This document shows positions 1-8,012 of a stretch of DNA of 64,000 nt, piece by piece. Within the stretch, counting starts at the first letter, position 1. Every line of letters starts with the position of its first letter. This DNA comes from Sulfurimonas sp. GTDB lineage: Bacteria; Campylobacterota; Campylobacteria; Campylobacterales; Sulfurimonadaceae. The notes under the pieces were generated by a model. It had not been told where the DNA came from. It did not search any database and was given only the letters and a program-made list of their open reading frames with translations. Where the stretch lies: assembly GCF_023228785.1 (NCBI RefSeq), contig NZ_JALOAN010000009.1, forward strand, positions 8,078 to 72,077. The letters run 5' to 3'. Made by a program: the position numbers and the translations under genes.

Positions 1-120
1 AAAATGATCCAATATAAGAGTTATATAACTTAATGTGATACTTTTAAAGTTATATTTTTTTTCTAAAGATGATTATACCCTCTAGTTTTAAAGTTCGTTA
101 TTAAAAGTGTTTACTTTTTT

Positions 121-139
121 TACTATAAATTTTTATAGT
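121..139. promoter_or_regulatory. AT-rich palindrome and promoter region before the DUF389 gene
   Basis: The first 207 bases hold no gene that I can see. They are very AT-rich. A palindrome with 8-bp arms ACTATAAA and TTTATAGT lies at about 122-139, and TATAAT-like sequence follows at about 161-168 (in ATGATATAATC), a plausible -10 box for the gene starting at 208. Whether the palindrome is an operator or the terminator of a gene to the left cannot be told here. Confidence 0.35.
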
Positions 140-207
140 GTTATTCACCTTTATAATAATGATATAATCAAAAGTTTAAATAAACTATAGTTAAAAGTAG
201 AAATCAA

Positions 208-2115
208 ATGATAGAAAAAGTTTTTTTAGTTACGACTAAAGATGAAGAACAAACAAGCACTTTTAATGACTTAGTTTTGCTTATAAAAACTCACTATAAG
301 TTAGTAGTAGAGTTGAAATATTACTCTGATATTATTGAAACAAGTGAGCAAAAATCATTTGTACTGCTATATCTTAGTGATGAGCGGATAAAAATATTTT
401 TCAAAAATCATTTAAAGAGTGATATAAACATAGCCATCTTGCCAACTGCTAAAAATCCAAAAACTATTTCAAGTTATGGAGTGTCAAGCGATATACATGA
501 AGCTCTTGAGGATGCACTTGATATTTCAAAATATATGAAAGTAGATATACTACTTTGTAATGGTGAGCCTACTTTTACCAATATCGTCATAGGTGATGTT
601 CATGGACTAAACAATGCTAGCTTAGAAAAGAAGTTTTTTCTCACAAAAATAAAAGAGTTCTTTGTGCATCTAACAAAGTTAAGCTTTAGAGATTTTACTT
701 TTACAACTGCAAAAGATTATGAACTTCATACTGCTTCAACTGGTATTATGATACTAGAACACAATGTTAAACATGCTCGCAATAATATTATTCATGAAGA
801 GTTCTCATTTCAAGATGGCAAATTAAATGCCTTTATACTCTCTCCAACAAGTGTTATATCTTATGTTTACTATCTATTTTTAGTCTTTTTTTATAGTAGA
901 TTTTCACTCAGCTCTCTCCCTAAAAGTATAGGAGTTATAAAAACTTCAAAGTTAACTATCACAAGTTCTAAACCTATGGACTTTAAAATAGATGAGAGTT
1001 TTGTAAGCTCAAAAGCTATTGAGTTAGAGATTATAAAAGAAGCCCTTAGTATCTCTTTAGGTAGAAGTATAAAAGATCTACCAAAAAAACCTACAACAGA
1101 AGATGATAAAGACACTATTAAAACAAGTGAATTACCAAAAGGTGAAATAGTTGGTTCACTTTTAAGTGAGACTGTTCCACTTTTTAAAAGAGCAGAAGAA
1201 GATGATTTTAAAGATTTATTCTCATCACTAAGAGAGAGTTCAAAATTTAGCTCAATCTTTATAGTACTAATGGTACTAAGTACACTTTTAGCTACGACAG
1301 GTCTTTTTCAAAACTCTGCTCCTGTTATCATCGGTGCGATGATTTTAGCTCCGCTTATGGGTCCTATTATATCATTAGCTATGGGTGTCGTTAGAGCTGA
1401 AAATCTATTCATAACAAACAGTCTAAAAACATTAGCATACGGCATAGTAACTGCTCTGTTTTTTTCATGTATCTACACATATTCTATGCCACTCTCAGAG
1501 TTAACACCAGAGATGCGAGGACGACTAAATCCAAATGTATTAGATCTGATGGTAGCCATCATCTCAGGAATTGCTGGAGCTTATGCAAACTCTAAGAGTG
1601 AAGTTGCAAAAAGTCTAGCAGGTGTTGCAATAGCTGTAGCGCTCATTCCTCCACTAAGTGTGACTGGAATCGGGATCGGTTGGGGTAACATTGACATTAT
1701 CTATGGCTCATTTTTACTCTTTATCACCAACCTTGTAGGTATTACGCTCTCGGCATCTTTGACATTTTTAGTCTTAGGTTACGCTCCACTCAAACGAGCA
1801 AAAAAAGGCTTAGTTTATACATCAATAATCTTGGCTTTAGTTACTATACCTTTGATATTCTCATTTGCAAAACTTATAAAGCAAAATAGCATCTTAAGTA
1901 GACTAAACAACAAGACCTACATCATAAATAGTAAAAAAGTTGATATTACCGTCCTAGAAGTAGATCTAAGCTCTAAAATTCCACTTCTATATATAAAAAC
2001 AAGAAGTGACGCACTTTTAAGTAAAGAAGATTTAGTAAGTTTAAAGAAAAATATATCCAAGCACATAGATGATGAAGTCGCACTAAATGTCTCTATGCGC
2101 ACTGTAGTTGAGTAA
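208..2115 (+). CDS. DUF389 membrane protein with N-terminal lipid-kinase-like domain
   Basis: The 635-aa protein has two parts. Residues ~345-530 are hydrophobic and carry the DUF389 signature (NSAPVIIGAMILAPLMGPI at ~369-387, then IPPLSVTGIGIGWG near 480), with about six membrane helices. Residues 1-~290 look like the diacylglycerol/sphingosine kinase fold: ILPTAKNPKTISSYGV sits where that family has its ILPxGTxNDFAxxLGI segment, followed by an EAL-type helix and a VDILLCNG strand. The GGDGT nucleotide-binding motif is not recognisable, so catalysis is doubtful. DUF389 proteins have no settled function. ATG 208 follows an AT-rich leader. The gene stands alone and is followed by repeat DNA. 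The fold assignment of the N-terminus is inference from motif spacing; the DUF389 part is secure. Confidence 0.8.
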   Translation: MIEKVFLVTTKDEEQTSTFNDLVLLIKTHYKLVVELKYYSDIIETSEQKSFVLLYLSDERIKIFFKNHLKSDINIAILPTAKNPKTISSYGVSSDIHEALEDALDISKYMKVDILLCNGEPTFTNIVIGDVHGLNNASLEKKFFLTKIKEFFVHLTKLSFRDFTFTTAKDYELHTASTGIMILEHNVKHARNNIIHEEFSFQDGKLNAFILSPTSVISYVYYLFLVFFYSRFSLSSLPKSIGVIKTSKLTITSSKPMDFKIDESFVSSKAIELEIIKEALSISLGRSIKDLPKKPTTEDDKDTIKTSELPKGEIVGSLLSETVPLFKRAEEDDFKDLFSSLRESSKFSSIFIVLMVLSTLLATTGLFQNSAPVIIGAMILAPLMGPIISLAMGVVRAENLFITNSLKTLAYGIVTALFFSCIYTYSMPLSELTPEMRGRLNPNVLDLMVAIISGIAGAYANSKSEVAKSLAGVAIAVALIPPLSVTGIGIGWGNIDIIYGSFLLFITNLVGITLSASLTFLVLGYAPLKRAKKGLVYTSIILALVTIPLIFSFAKLIKQNSILSRLNNKTYIINSKKVDITVLEVDLSSKIPLLYIKTRSDALLSKEDLVSLKKNISKHIDDEVALNVSMRTVVE

Positions 2116-2160
2116 AATACTTATTTTATCTATTGAATGCTATGAAGAGTTATTAAGTTG

Positions 2161-2187
2161 GATCCTGAATCAAGTTCAGGATGACGG
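2161..2187. repeat. Dispersed palindrome, TCAAG-loop family
   Basis: Arms ATCCTGAA and TTCAGGAT flank the loop TCAAG, followed by GACGG. Copies with the same loop but other stems lie at 13217-13307, 44090-44165, 44724-44751 and 44812-44832. It lies about 45 bases after the DUF389 stop codon and may end that transcript. Confidence 0.75.
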
Positions 2188-2207
2188 TTTGTTCGTTCAT
2201 AATAACG

Positions 2208-2264
2208 CGTGTCCCGTCATTGTGTGCGTGTCCCGTCATTCCGTGCTTGTCCCGTCATTGTGTG
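2208..2264 (+). repeat. 19-bp tandem repeat, three units
   Basis: Three contiguous 19-bp units at 2208-2226, 2227-2245 and 2246-2264 share the core TGTCCCGTCATT; they differ at only a few positions. The CCCGTCAT core also occurs in the arrays at 13.1 kb and 44 kb. The array sits between the TCAAG palindrome and a GAGGTGGAATGCAT element. No protein-coding sense is apparent. Confidence 0.8.
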
Positions 2265-2356
2265 CTCTCCTGAGGTGGAATGCATATCACAAACAACTCC
2301 CAAAATACGCCGCACCTCAGAAAAGGTGTGGCGAGAGTGGTGGAACGGGAGGAAAG
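2264..2356. repeat. Composite palindromic element, GGTGGAATGCAT family
   Basis: The left part contains CTCCTGAGGTGGAATGCATA, matching the elements at 19171 and 44867. The right part, about 2310-2356, carries GCACCTCAG...GGTGTGGCGAGAG, an imperfect inverted partner like the right arm at 19229-19255. It fills the gap between the DUF389 gene and the convergent flavoprotein gene and may act as a bidirectional terminator. Confidence 0.6.
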
Positions 2357-2392
2357 CTGATTTCCTAGTTTTATCACTCTACTTGCAAAAGT

Positions 2393-3547
2393 TCACGAGA
2401 TGGAGTTATTTATCTCTCTTGCACAAACTACACCGCTACTAAAAGCCCACTGAAAGTTGTAGCCTCCTAGCTCTCCTGTAACATCTACAACTTCGCCTAT
2501 AAAGTGTAGGTTTTTAACTCTTTTTGACTCTAGATTTTTAAAGTTAAGCTCATCTGCTAAAACTCCACCTCGGCAAACCTCCGCCTTAGTAAAACCAAAG
2601 TTACCAGCTGGTGCAAACTCATAGTTGTGGATATTTACTAGTTTTTCTCTCTGCTCTTTTGTGATCTTCTTGCACTCTAGATCTACTACATCTAAAGCTT
2701 TTAGTATCGCTACACTAAGTCTTTTTGGCAGAGGAATAACTGAACTTATGAGTTTTTTACTTCCTTTAGTTAGCTCCAAAATATCTTCATTTGGTAAAAA
2801 ATCAATCTCAATATTGCCCTTTCTCCAATAGAGTGAAGTGCTAAGAATTACAGGACCACTAATGCCTTTGTGAGCAAAAAGAAGATCCTCTTCTAAAACT
2901 CTATCTTCTACTTTTATGCGAACACTACAACTAAGTCCACTAAGCTCTTTCATCCAAAACTGCTCTTTTTGAAGAGTAAGCCCAACTAATGCAGGAGTAA
3001 ACTCTTTATTTAAAATGCCGAAACTTTTGGCAATTTCAAGCCCAATTTCACTAGCTCCTAGCGTTTTATAGCTCTTTGCACCAGTTGCAACTATAACTCT
3101 TCTAGCTTTTATCTCGCCTCTGTCTGTTTTAACACTAAAGATCTCATCTTTTTTGCAAACTTCTAAGATCTCGGTATTTAAAAAAAAAGTATTTTTTGAA
3201 GTTAGTTTTTTTAGAATATTTATAATCTCATCAGATGAGTCCTTGCAAAAGTAGTAGCGGTTTTTTCGAACAACTGGACTTAGCCCATGTTGCTTTAAAA
3301 ACTCCAACAAATCATCCCTACTAAAACGACTCAAAACACTCGATATTAGTTCTTCGTCTCCATCAAAGTTTCTCTGGCTCATAATGGTGTTTGTGATATT
3401 ACACTTACCACCGCCAGAGATCTTTAGTTTTTGTGCAACTTTACTATTAGTATCAACTATGGCAACACTCATCTCCTTACTCAAATGAGCCCCACACATC
3501 AAAGAACTAGCCCCTCCACCGAGGATTAAAACATCATATATTTTCAT
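2393..3547 (-). CDS. BaiN/YhiN (HI0933)-family FAD-dependent oxidoreductase
   Basis: The 384-aa protein begins with a dinucleotide-binding motif (ILGGGASSLMCGAHL, residues ~8-22) and the family-specific ISGGGKCNITN at ~44-54. VATGAKSYKTLGASEIG in the middle and FIGEVVDVTGELGGYNFQWA near the C-terminus complete the HI0933-like flavoprotein pattern. Members are soluble FAD enzymes; BaiN of clostridia reduces a bile-acid intermediate, but the role in other bacteria is unclear and no substrate should be transferred to this one. The length is usual for the family. It diverges from rimO with 77 bases between the starts and converges on the repeat block after the DUF389 gene. Confidence 0.88.
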   Translation of the reverse strand: MKIYDVLILGGGASSLMCGAHLSKEMSVAIVDTNSKVAQKLKISGGGKCNITNTIMSQRNFDGDEELISSVLSRFSRDDLLEFLKQHGLSPVVRKNRYYFCKDSSDEIINILKKLTSKNTFFLNTEILEVCKKDEIFSVKTDRGEIKARRVIVATGAKSYKTLGASEIGLEIAKSFGILNKEFTPALVGLTLQKEQFWMKELSGLSCSVRIKVEDRVLEEDLLFAHKGISGPVILSTSLYWRKGNIEIDFLPNEDILELTKGSKKLISSVIPLPKRLSVAILKALDVVDLECKKITKEQREKLVNIHNYEFAPAGNFGFTKAEVCRGGVLADELNFKNLESKRVKNLHFIGEVVDVTGELGGYNFQWAFSSGVVCAREINNSIS

Positions 3548-3590
3548 GGGCGTATTGTAGCATTTTAGTTTGTTAGAGCACTAACTTAGA

Positions 3591-3596
3591 TATAAT
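3591..3596 (+). promoter_or_regulatory. Extended -10 promoter for rimO-tilS
   Basis: TATAAT in the context AGATATAATTAC lies 29 bases before the rimO start. The same context recurs before nusA, pssA, nadD and the helicase gene, which fits the housekeeping promoters of Campylobacterota that have a strong -10 and a weak -35. Confidence 0.6.
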
Positions 3597-3624
3597 TACG
3601 AAAATTTTTACAAAAGTAGTAATA

Positions 3625-4941
3625 ATGAGCAACAAACTCCATATAGTCTCTCTTGGATGCACCAAAAACCTTGTCGATACTGAAGTTATGATGGGCAAAC
3701 TTCAAAACTTTACCCTAACAGATGACCAGTCGCAAGCTGATGTTATCATCGTAAATACTTGTGGTTTCATCGATGCTGCAAAAGAGGAGTCCATAAACAC
3801 TGTTTTATCTCTTCATGAAGCAAGAAAAGAGGACTCAGTTTTAGTAATGGCGGGATGTTTGAGTGAGAGATATAAAAAAGATCTAGCTACTCAGATGCCA
3901 GAGGTTGATATCTTTACTGGTGTTGGTGACTATGACCGTATTGATGAACTCTTAAGAGATAAAAAGAGCCGTTTTTCAGATGAAGTATTTCTTATAGATG
4001 GTAGTGAGAGAGTTGTAACAGGTTCCTCTTATCACGCTTACATCAAACTATCTGAGGGCTGTAACCAAACTTGTAGTTTTTGTGCTATTCCCTCTTTTAA
4101 AGGTAAACTAAATTCAAGAAACCTTGACTCCATTGCAAAAGAAGTTGAAGGTTTAGTGGCTAAAGGCTATTATGATTTTAGTTTTGTCTCACAAGATAGC
4201 TCTTCATTTTTAAGAGATCAAAATATCAAAGATGGACTAAGCCTTCTGATTCAACGCATAGAGCTCATCGAGGGCGTTAAAAGTGCTCGTATCCTCTACT
4301 TATATCCATCAACTACAACTATCTCACTTTTAAAAAATATTGCAAAGAGTGAGATCTTTCACAACTACTTTGATATGCCGATCCAGCATATAAATGATGA
4401 GATGCTTCACATTATGAAGAGAGGTTTTGGCAAAAGTAAGACTCTTGAACTTTTAGAGTTTATGAAGAGCCTGCCAAATGCATTTTTAAGAACTAGCTTT
4501 ATTGTTGGACACCCAAACGAAACACAAGAGATGTTTGATGAGATGTGTGAGTTTGCAGCTTCTTTTGGATTTGATAGGATAAATGTATTTTCATACTCTG
4601 ATGAAGAGACAACTCCAGCCTATGATATGGATGATAAGATCCCAGATGAGACCATCGCCAAAAGATCTCAAATACTTGGTGATATTGCTTCAAAGGTAAG
4701 AAATGAGTCTTTAGAAAAAAGAGTAGGTATTGAGACAGAGATAGTTATTGATCAAGAGAGTGATGAGCATGAGTATCTCCTAAGTGCAAAAGAGCTTATG
4801 TGGGCGCCTGAGATCGATGGTGAGATCTATGTAAATGATAGAACTGTTGATGAAGATCTTGTCTTTGCTAGAGTCTATAGAGCAAAAATCACTGAGCTTA
4901 TAGGCGACACTCTAACTGCTACAGTTGATAACAAAGAGTAG
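3625..4941 (+). CDS. rimO: Ribosomal protein uS12 methylthiotransferase RimO
   Basis: The 438-aa protein has the methylthiotransferase order: an N-terminal UPF0004 domain with Cys11, Cys46 and Cys78 for one [4Fe-4S] cluster, a radical-SAM core with the CxxxCxxC triad Cys146/150/153 (SEGCNQTCSFCAIP), and a C-terminal TRAM domain. RimO adds a methylthio group to an aspartate of ribosomal protein S12. SFKGKLNSR after the triad and the opening HIVSLGCTKNLVDTE are typical of RimO rather than MiaB, which is encoded separately at 9887-11182. tilS follows 5 bases after the stop codon, so the two form an operon. Confidence 0.95.
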   Translation: MSNKLHIVSLGCTKNLVDTEVMMGKLQNFTLTDDQSQADVIIVNTCGFIDAAKEESINTVLSLHEARKEDSVLVMAGCLSERYKKDLATQMPEVDIFTGVGDYDRIDELLRDKKSRFSDEVFLIDGSERVVTGSSYHAYIKLSEGCNQTCSFCAIPSFKGKLNSRNLDSIAKEVEGLVAKGYYDFSFVSQDSSSFLRDQNIKDGLSLLIQRIELIEGVKSARILYLYPSTTTISLLKNIAKSEIFHNYFDMPIQHINDEMLHIMKRGFGKSKTLELLEFMKSLPNAFLRTSFIVGHPNETQEMFDEMCEFAASFGFDRINVFSYSDEETTPAYDMDDKIPDETIAKRSQILGDIASKVRNESLEKRVGIETEIVIDQESDEHEYLLSAKELMWAPEIDGEIYVNDRTVDEDLVFARVYRAKITELIGDTLTATVDNKE

Positions 4942-4946
4942 ATCTT

Positions 4947-5936
4947 ATGCTTGAGCACACTTGCCTAGATCAACTTAGAGGCAAAAAAAATCTCCTAGCT
5001 TTTTCAGGTGGCGTGGACTCCTCCGCTCTTTTTTTCCTACTCTTAGGTGAAGAGATAGAGTTTGATATAGCCATAGTAAACTACAAACAAAGAGCACAAA
5101 GTGAGCAAGAAGTCTCTTATGCTAAAGATCTCGCTTTTAATCATAATCTTCTTTGTCACACATTTATATCCCCTACAATTAAGTCCAACTTTGAAGCAAA
5201 AGCAAGAGAGATAAGATATGATTTCTTTGATACGCTTATAAAAAAATACTCCTATGAAAACCTTCTAACTGCTCATCATCTAGGCGATAGATTTGAGTGG
5301 ATGCTAATGCAATTTTGTCGTGGTGCTGGTTGTGCTGAGATGGCTGGAATGCAAAAGTTGCAAAAAAGAGATAGTTACACTTTAGTTCGCCCACTCTTGC
5401 ATCTTGACAAAAGTGAACTATATAATTATCTCAAAAAAAACAATATTAAATATTTTGAAGATGCAACAAATGAAGATGAAGAGATAAAGAGAAACTCCTT
5501 TAGACATCGTCATACAAATATACTTTTAGATGAGTATCTAAGTGGTATAAAGAAGAGTTTTGAGTATCTTGACGGAGATAGAGAGATCCTAGTGCCAGAA
5601 GTTGAGATAGAACATATAGAGGAGTTGAGCTATTTTAAATCCACTAAGAACACTCGTTCAGATATCTTTATAGTAGATAAAATCTTAAAGAAAAAATCTT
5701 ATATGCTTAGCTCATCTGAGAGAGAGTTACTCTTAACAGAGAGTAGTTTAGTAGTAGGTAGAGAGTTTTTAGTAAGTTTCTCAAATGAATTTGTTTTCAT
5801 CTTGCCATATTTGGATGCGACTATGACAAAAGAGTTTAAAGAGGAGTGTAGGATCTTAAGAGTAGATCCAAAGATGCGTCCATATCTCTATAAAAACAGA
5901 GAAACATTTACAAAAGTAAAAGAGCTACTCCTGTGA
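4947..5936 (+). CDS. tilS: tRNA(Ile)-lysidine synthase TilS
   Basis: The PP-loop ATPase motif SGGVDSS is at residues 20-26, followed by a domain with the TilS-like segments LLTAHHLGDRFEWMLMQ and the conserved NSFRHR near residue 190. The enzyme attaches lysine to C34 of the AUA-reading tRNA-Ile so that it reads AUA instead of AUG. At 329 aa it is the short form common in Campylobacterota, lacking much of the C-terminal tRNA-binding region of the E. coli enzyme. Its 3' end overlaps the convergent minus-strand gene at 5925 by 12 bases. Confidence 0.93.
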   Translation: MLEHTCLDQLRGKKNLLAFSGGVDSSALFFLLLGEEIEFDIAIVNYKQRAQSEQEVSYAKDLAFNHNLLCHTFISPTIKSNFEAKAREIRYDFFDTLIKKYSYENLLTAHHLGDRFEWMLMQFCRGAGCAEMAGMQKLQKRDSYTLVRPLLHLDKSELYNYLKKNNIKYFEDATNEDEEIKRNSFRHRHTNILLDEYLSGIKKSFEYLDGDREILVPEVEIEHIEELSYFKSTKNTRSDIFIVDKILKKKSYMLSSSERELLLTESSLVVGREFLVSFSNEFVFILPYLDATMTKEFKEECRILRVDPKMRPYLYKNRETFTKVKELLL

Positions 5937-6482
5937 TGCTTTTTTACTTCTATATACTCTCATAGTAAAAGATGAACTTATAAGCTCATGATCACGTTTA
6001 AACTCTATAGGAAAGTTTACTCCTATAACCCAGTCAGCTTTATTGATGGCATCTAAGAAGTTATAAAAACTTTGCGGAGAGTTTATAGATGAAGTTGTAT
6101 TTACTTCATAAACACTAAACTCATCTTCATCATCTAAGGGTTCTTGTTTTGATAATTCTAAAGATATAAAGTAACTTCTAAATTGTTTTTGAAACCTCGT
6201 AGAGTTAAATGAGTTGTCAAAAGAGGTTATGATATGAGTATTTTCAGACTGTAACTCTTTTAACTTTTGTAGAGTTTGCTCCGTAAACTCTTCATATCTT
6301 CTAAGCTCCATTGCCTCTTTATTTAACTTACTTCTTTGTTCTCTATAATTTTTCCCCTCAGGAATTAGAATTAAAAAGGAAAATATTAGCACAAACAGAA
6401 GTAAGATTATTGAGAAGAAAAGAAGATATAGGCTCTGTTTAGTTATATTAATCTTCATAATCTGCCTCTTTTTCTTCCTCAT
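5925..6482 (-). CDS. PilO-like single-pass membrane protein
   Basis: The 185-aa protein has a short basic N-terminus, one membrane helix at ~17-42, a coiled-coil stretch at ~45-80, and a C-terminal domain (~90-180) with alternating strand-helix pattern (FYNFLDAINKADWVIGVNFP). That topology is the PilO/GspM plan. There is no diagnostic motif, so the assignment rests on topology and on position: it is the third gene after PilM-like and PilN-like proteins, overlapping the latter by 35 bases. I infer an inner-membrane assembly platform, but this could also be an unrelated pair of coiled-coil anchors. Confidence 0.6.
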   Translation of the reverse strand: MRKKKRQIMKINITKQSLYLLFFSIILLLFVLIFSFLILIPEGKNYREQRSKLNKEAMELRRYEEFTEQTLQKLKELQSENTHIITSFDNSFNSTRFQKQFRSYFISLELSKQEPLDDEDEFSVYEVNTTSSINSPQSFYNFLDAINKADWVIGVNFPIEFKRDHELISSSFTMRVYRSKKASQE

Positions 6483-7011
6483 ATCTTGGGGATTCTAGTG
6501 ATAATATTTCTTCATCTATATAGTTTGTAGAGACAAATCTAAGCCAACCATTTTCACTCTCATAAAAACTACTATAAGTTCTATGAAATATAGAACGAAG
6601 AGGAGCTTGAAGCATAAAGTTATATACATCTTTATTTGGCGTAACTCCATGAAGTATTAGTCCATTTTTTAAAAGTGTTGCTTGTGAGAGTGTTATGCGT
6701 TGTGGCACAAGGTCAAAAAGGTTTGCAATAGAATCTTTTAAAACTGTATTTTTAGTTGAAATTGTCTCACTTAAGAGTACTTCTTTTTCTATAAAAGTTA
6801 TTTGTGAGTTCATATTTTGCACACTTGACTCTAACTCAATCATTTTTTGTTTTATATCTTGCATATTTTGAGCAAATCTATAATCTTTAAAAAACAAAAA
6901 GAAGTAAGTTAAAAAAAGCATAATAAGCGTGATACTAAAAAAGCTAAATATGAGTTGTAGTTCTCCTGATATAACACTTTTTTTGCGTGGTTTTATGTAG
7001 CTATATTTCAT
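6448..7011 (-). CDS. PilN-like single-pass membrane protein
   Basis: The 187-aa protein has a basic start (MKYSYIKPRKK), one membrane helix at ~20-43, a coiled coil at ~50-90 and a small alpha/beta domain at ~105-165 (RITLSQATLLKNGLILHGVT), the pattern of PilN and of the GspL periplasmic domain. An acidic tail (SPRYEEEKEADYED) ends it. The start overlaps the end of the PilM-like gene by 4 bases, so translation is probably coupled. Like its neighbours it is not identified by a catalytic motif; the name is a structural inference. Confidence 0.6.
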   Translation of the reverse strand: MKYSYIKPRKKSVISGELQLIFSFFSITLIMLFLTYFFLFFKDYRFAQNMQDIKQKMIELESSVQNMNSQITFIEKEVLLSETISTKNTVLKDSIANLFDLVPQRITLSQATLLKNGLILHGVTPNKDVYNFMLQAPLRSIFHRTYSSFYESENGWLRFVSTNYIDEEILSLESPRYEEEKEADYED

Positions 7012-8012
7012 TTTAGCTCTGCCTTTGCAAGGTCAATAATCTCGCCACCTAGATCAATATGCCTGATAAAGACACTAAAAAACATCTCTTCTTCTAGATA
7101 AGTTTTAAGATCAGAACTTACACCTATGGCATCTGCGATATAAACTGTCTCTATAAATTTACTTTGGTATTTTGAGTCTTTATAATATCTATTTACAGAG
7201 CTTTGAATAGCTAAAAATCTTTGATAATCTTCATTAAAGCTACTTGGGTCTTGAACTAAAAGCTCATCTTCTTCACTTAAAAACTCATCATCTTGAGACT
7301 GTGCAAACTCATCTATTTCATCTATAGTATCAAGATCTTCAATATCTCCAAAGTCATCCAAACCATCAATGTCACTCATTGTATCAATATCATCTAGATC
7401 TATACTAGACTCCAAATCAAGATCTATTTCACCATCTGATGAATCCATCATCTCATCTTGCATATTATCATGCTCAACATCTAAATGTTCCCCAAACAAG
7501 AGTTTCGTTTTATCAAAAACACCTAGTGTGATGTAGTTATCTTCTAAAAGAAGAAAAAGACCTAAATGAGTATCTATTTTATCTTTAAAAAAACTAGATA
7601 AGATACTAAAAGGAGAAAATATAAAGTCAACTCCCACTTGTGCGTAAGTTCTTTTGATCTCTTCTATGGCTGATGTAGATGTAAAATATGTCCAATCATT
7701 TTTATGACACATCATCTTTGAAGCACTAAAGTCACCAAAAACAGACATATCTTTTGTAGAACATGTTGGAAGAGCACCTTGTTCTTGCGAATAATCTAAA
7801 ACACATATATATGAAAAAGGAGAATCACCTATAAAAGAGTCTATGTACTCTTTCATTTTTGTAGAAAACTCTGTATCGTCAAAGCTTTTATGATAATTTT
7901 TAGGTGTGTGTTTTTTACTGCTTATTTGAATATAGACAACACTTTTTGCGCGTTGTATTACAATAGCTACAAATATTTTATTGTATATGGATTCAAAAAG
8001 TCTGCCGAGCAC
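7008..8012 (-). CDS. PilM/GspL-like cytoplasmic protein with acidic insertion
   Basis: The 334-aa protein has no membrane helix. The segment ~165-190 (GLFLLLEDNYITLGVFDK) and the C-terminal ~290-330 (VYIADAIGVSSDLKTYLEEE, then FIRHIDLG) resemble the actin-fold strands of PilM and the GspL cytoplasmic domain. Between them, about residues 190-265, is a low-complexity acidic stretch made mostly of D, E, S and I/L with short repeats such as DLDDIDTMSDIDGLDD. PilM anchors PilN in type IV pilus and type II secretion platforms. The acidic insertion is not part of the usual family. Overlap by one base with the recombinase gene upstream shows a tight operon. Confidence 0.55.
   Translation of the reverse strand: MLGRLFESIYNKIFVAIVIQRAKSVVYIQISSKKHTPKNYHKSFDDTEFSTKMKEYIDSFIGDSPFSYICVLDYSQEQGALPTCSTKDMSVFGDFSASKMMCHKNDWTYFTSTSAIEEIKRTYAQVGVDFIFSPFSILSSFFKDKIDTHLGLFLLLEDNYITLGVFDKTKLLFGEHLDVEHDNMQDEMMDSSDGEIDLDLESSIDLDDIDTMSDIDGLDDFGDIEDLDTIDEIDEFAQSQDDEFLSEEDELLVQDPSSFNEDYQRFLAIQSSVNRYYKDSKYQSKFIETVYIADAIGVSSDLKTYLEEEMFFSVFIRHIDLGGEIIDLAKAELK

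Noticed and set aside
2108..2442. Overlapping open frames of 77-86 codons after the DUF389 gene
   Set aside because: They run through tandem and palindromic repeats, their products are compositionally odd, and no ribosome site or family pattern supports them.
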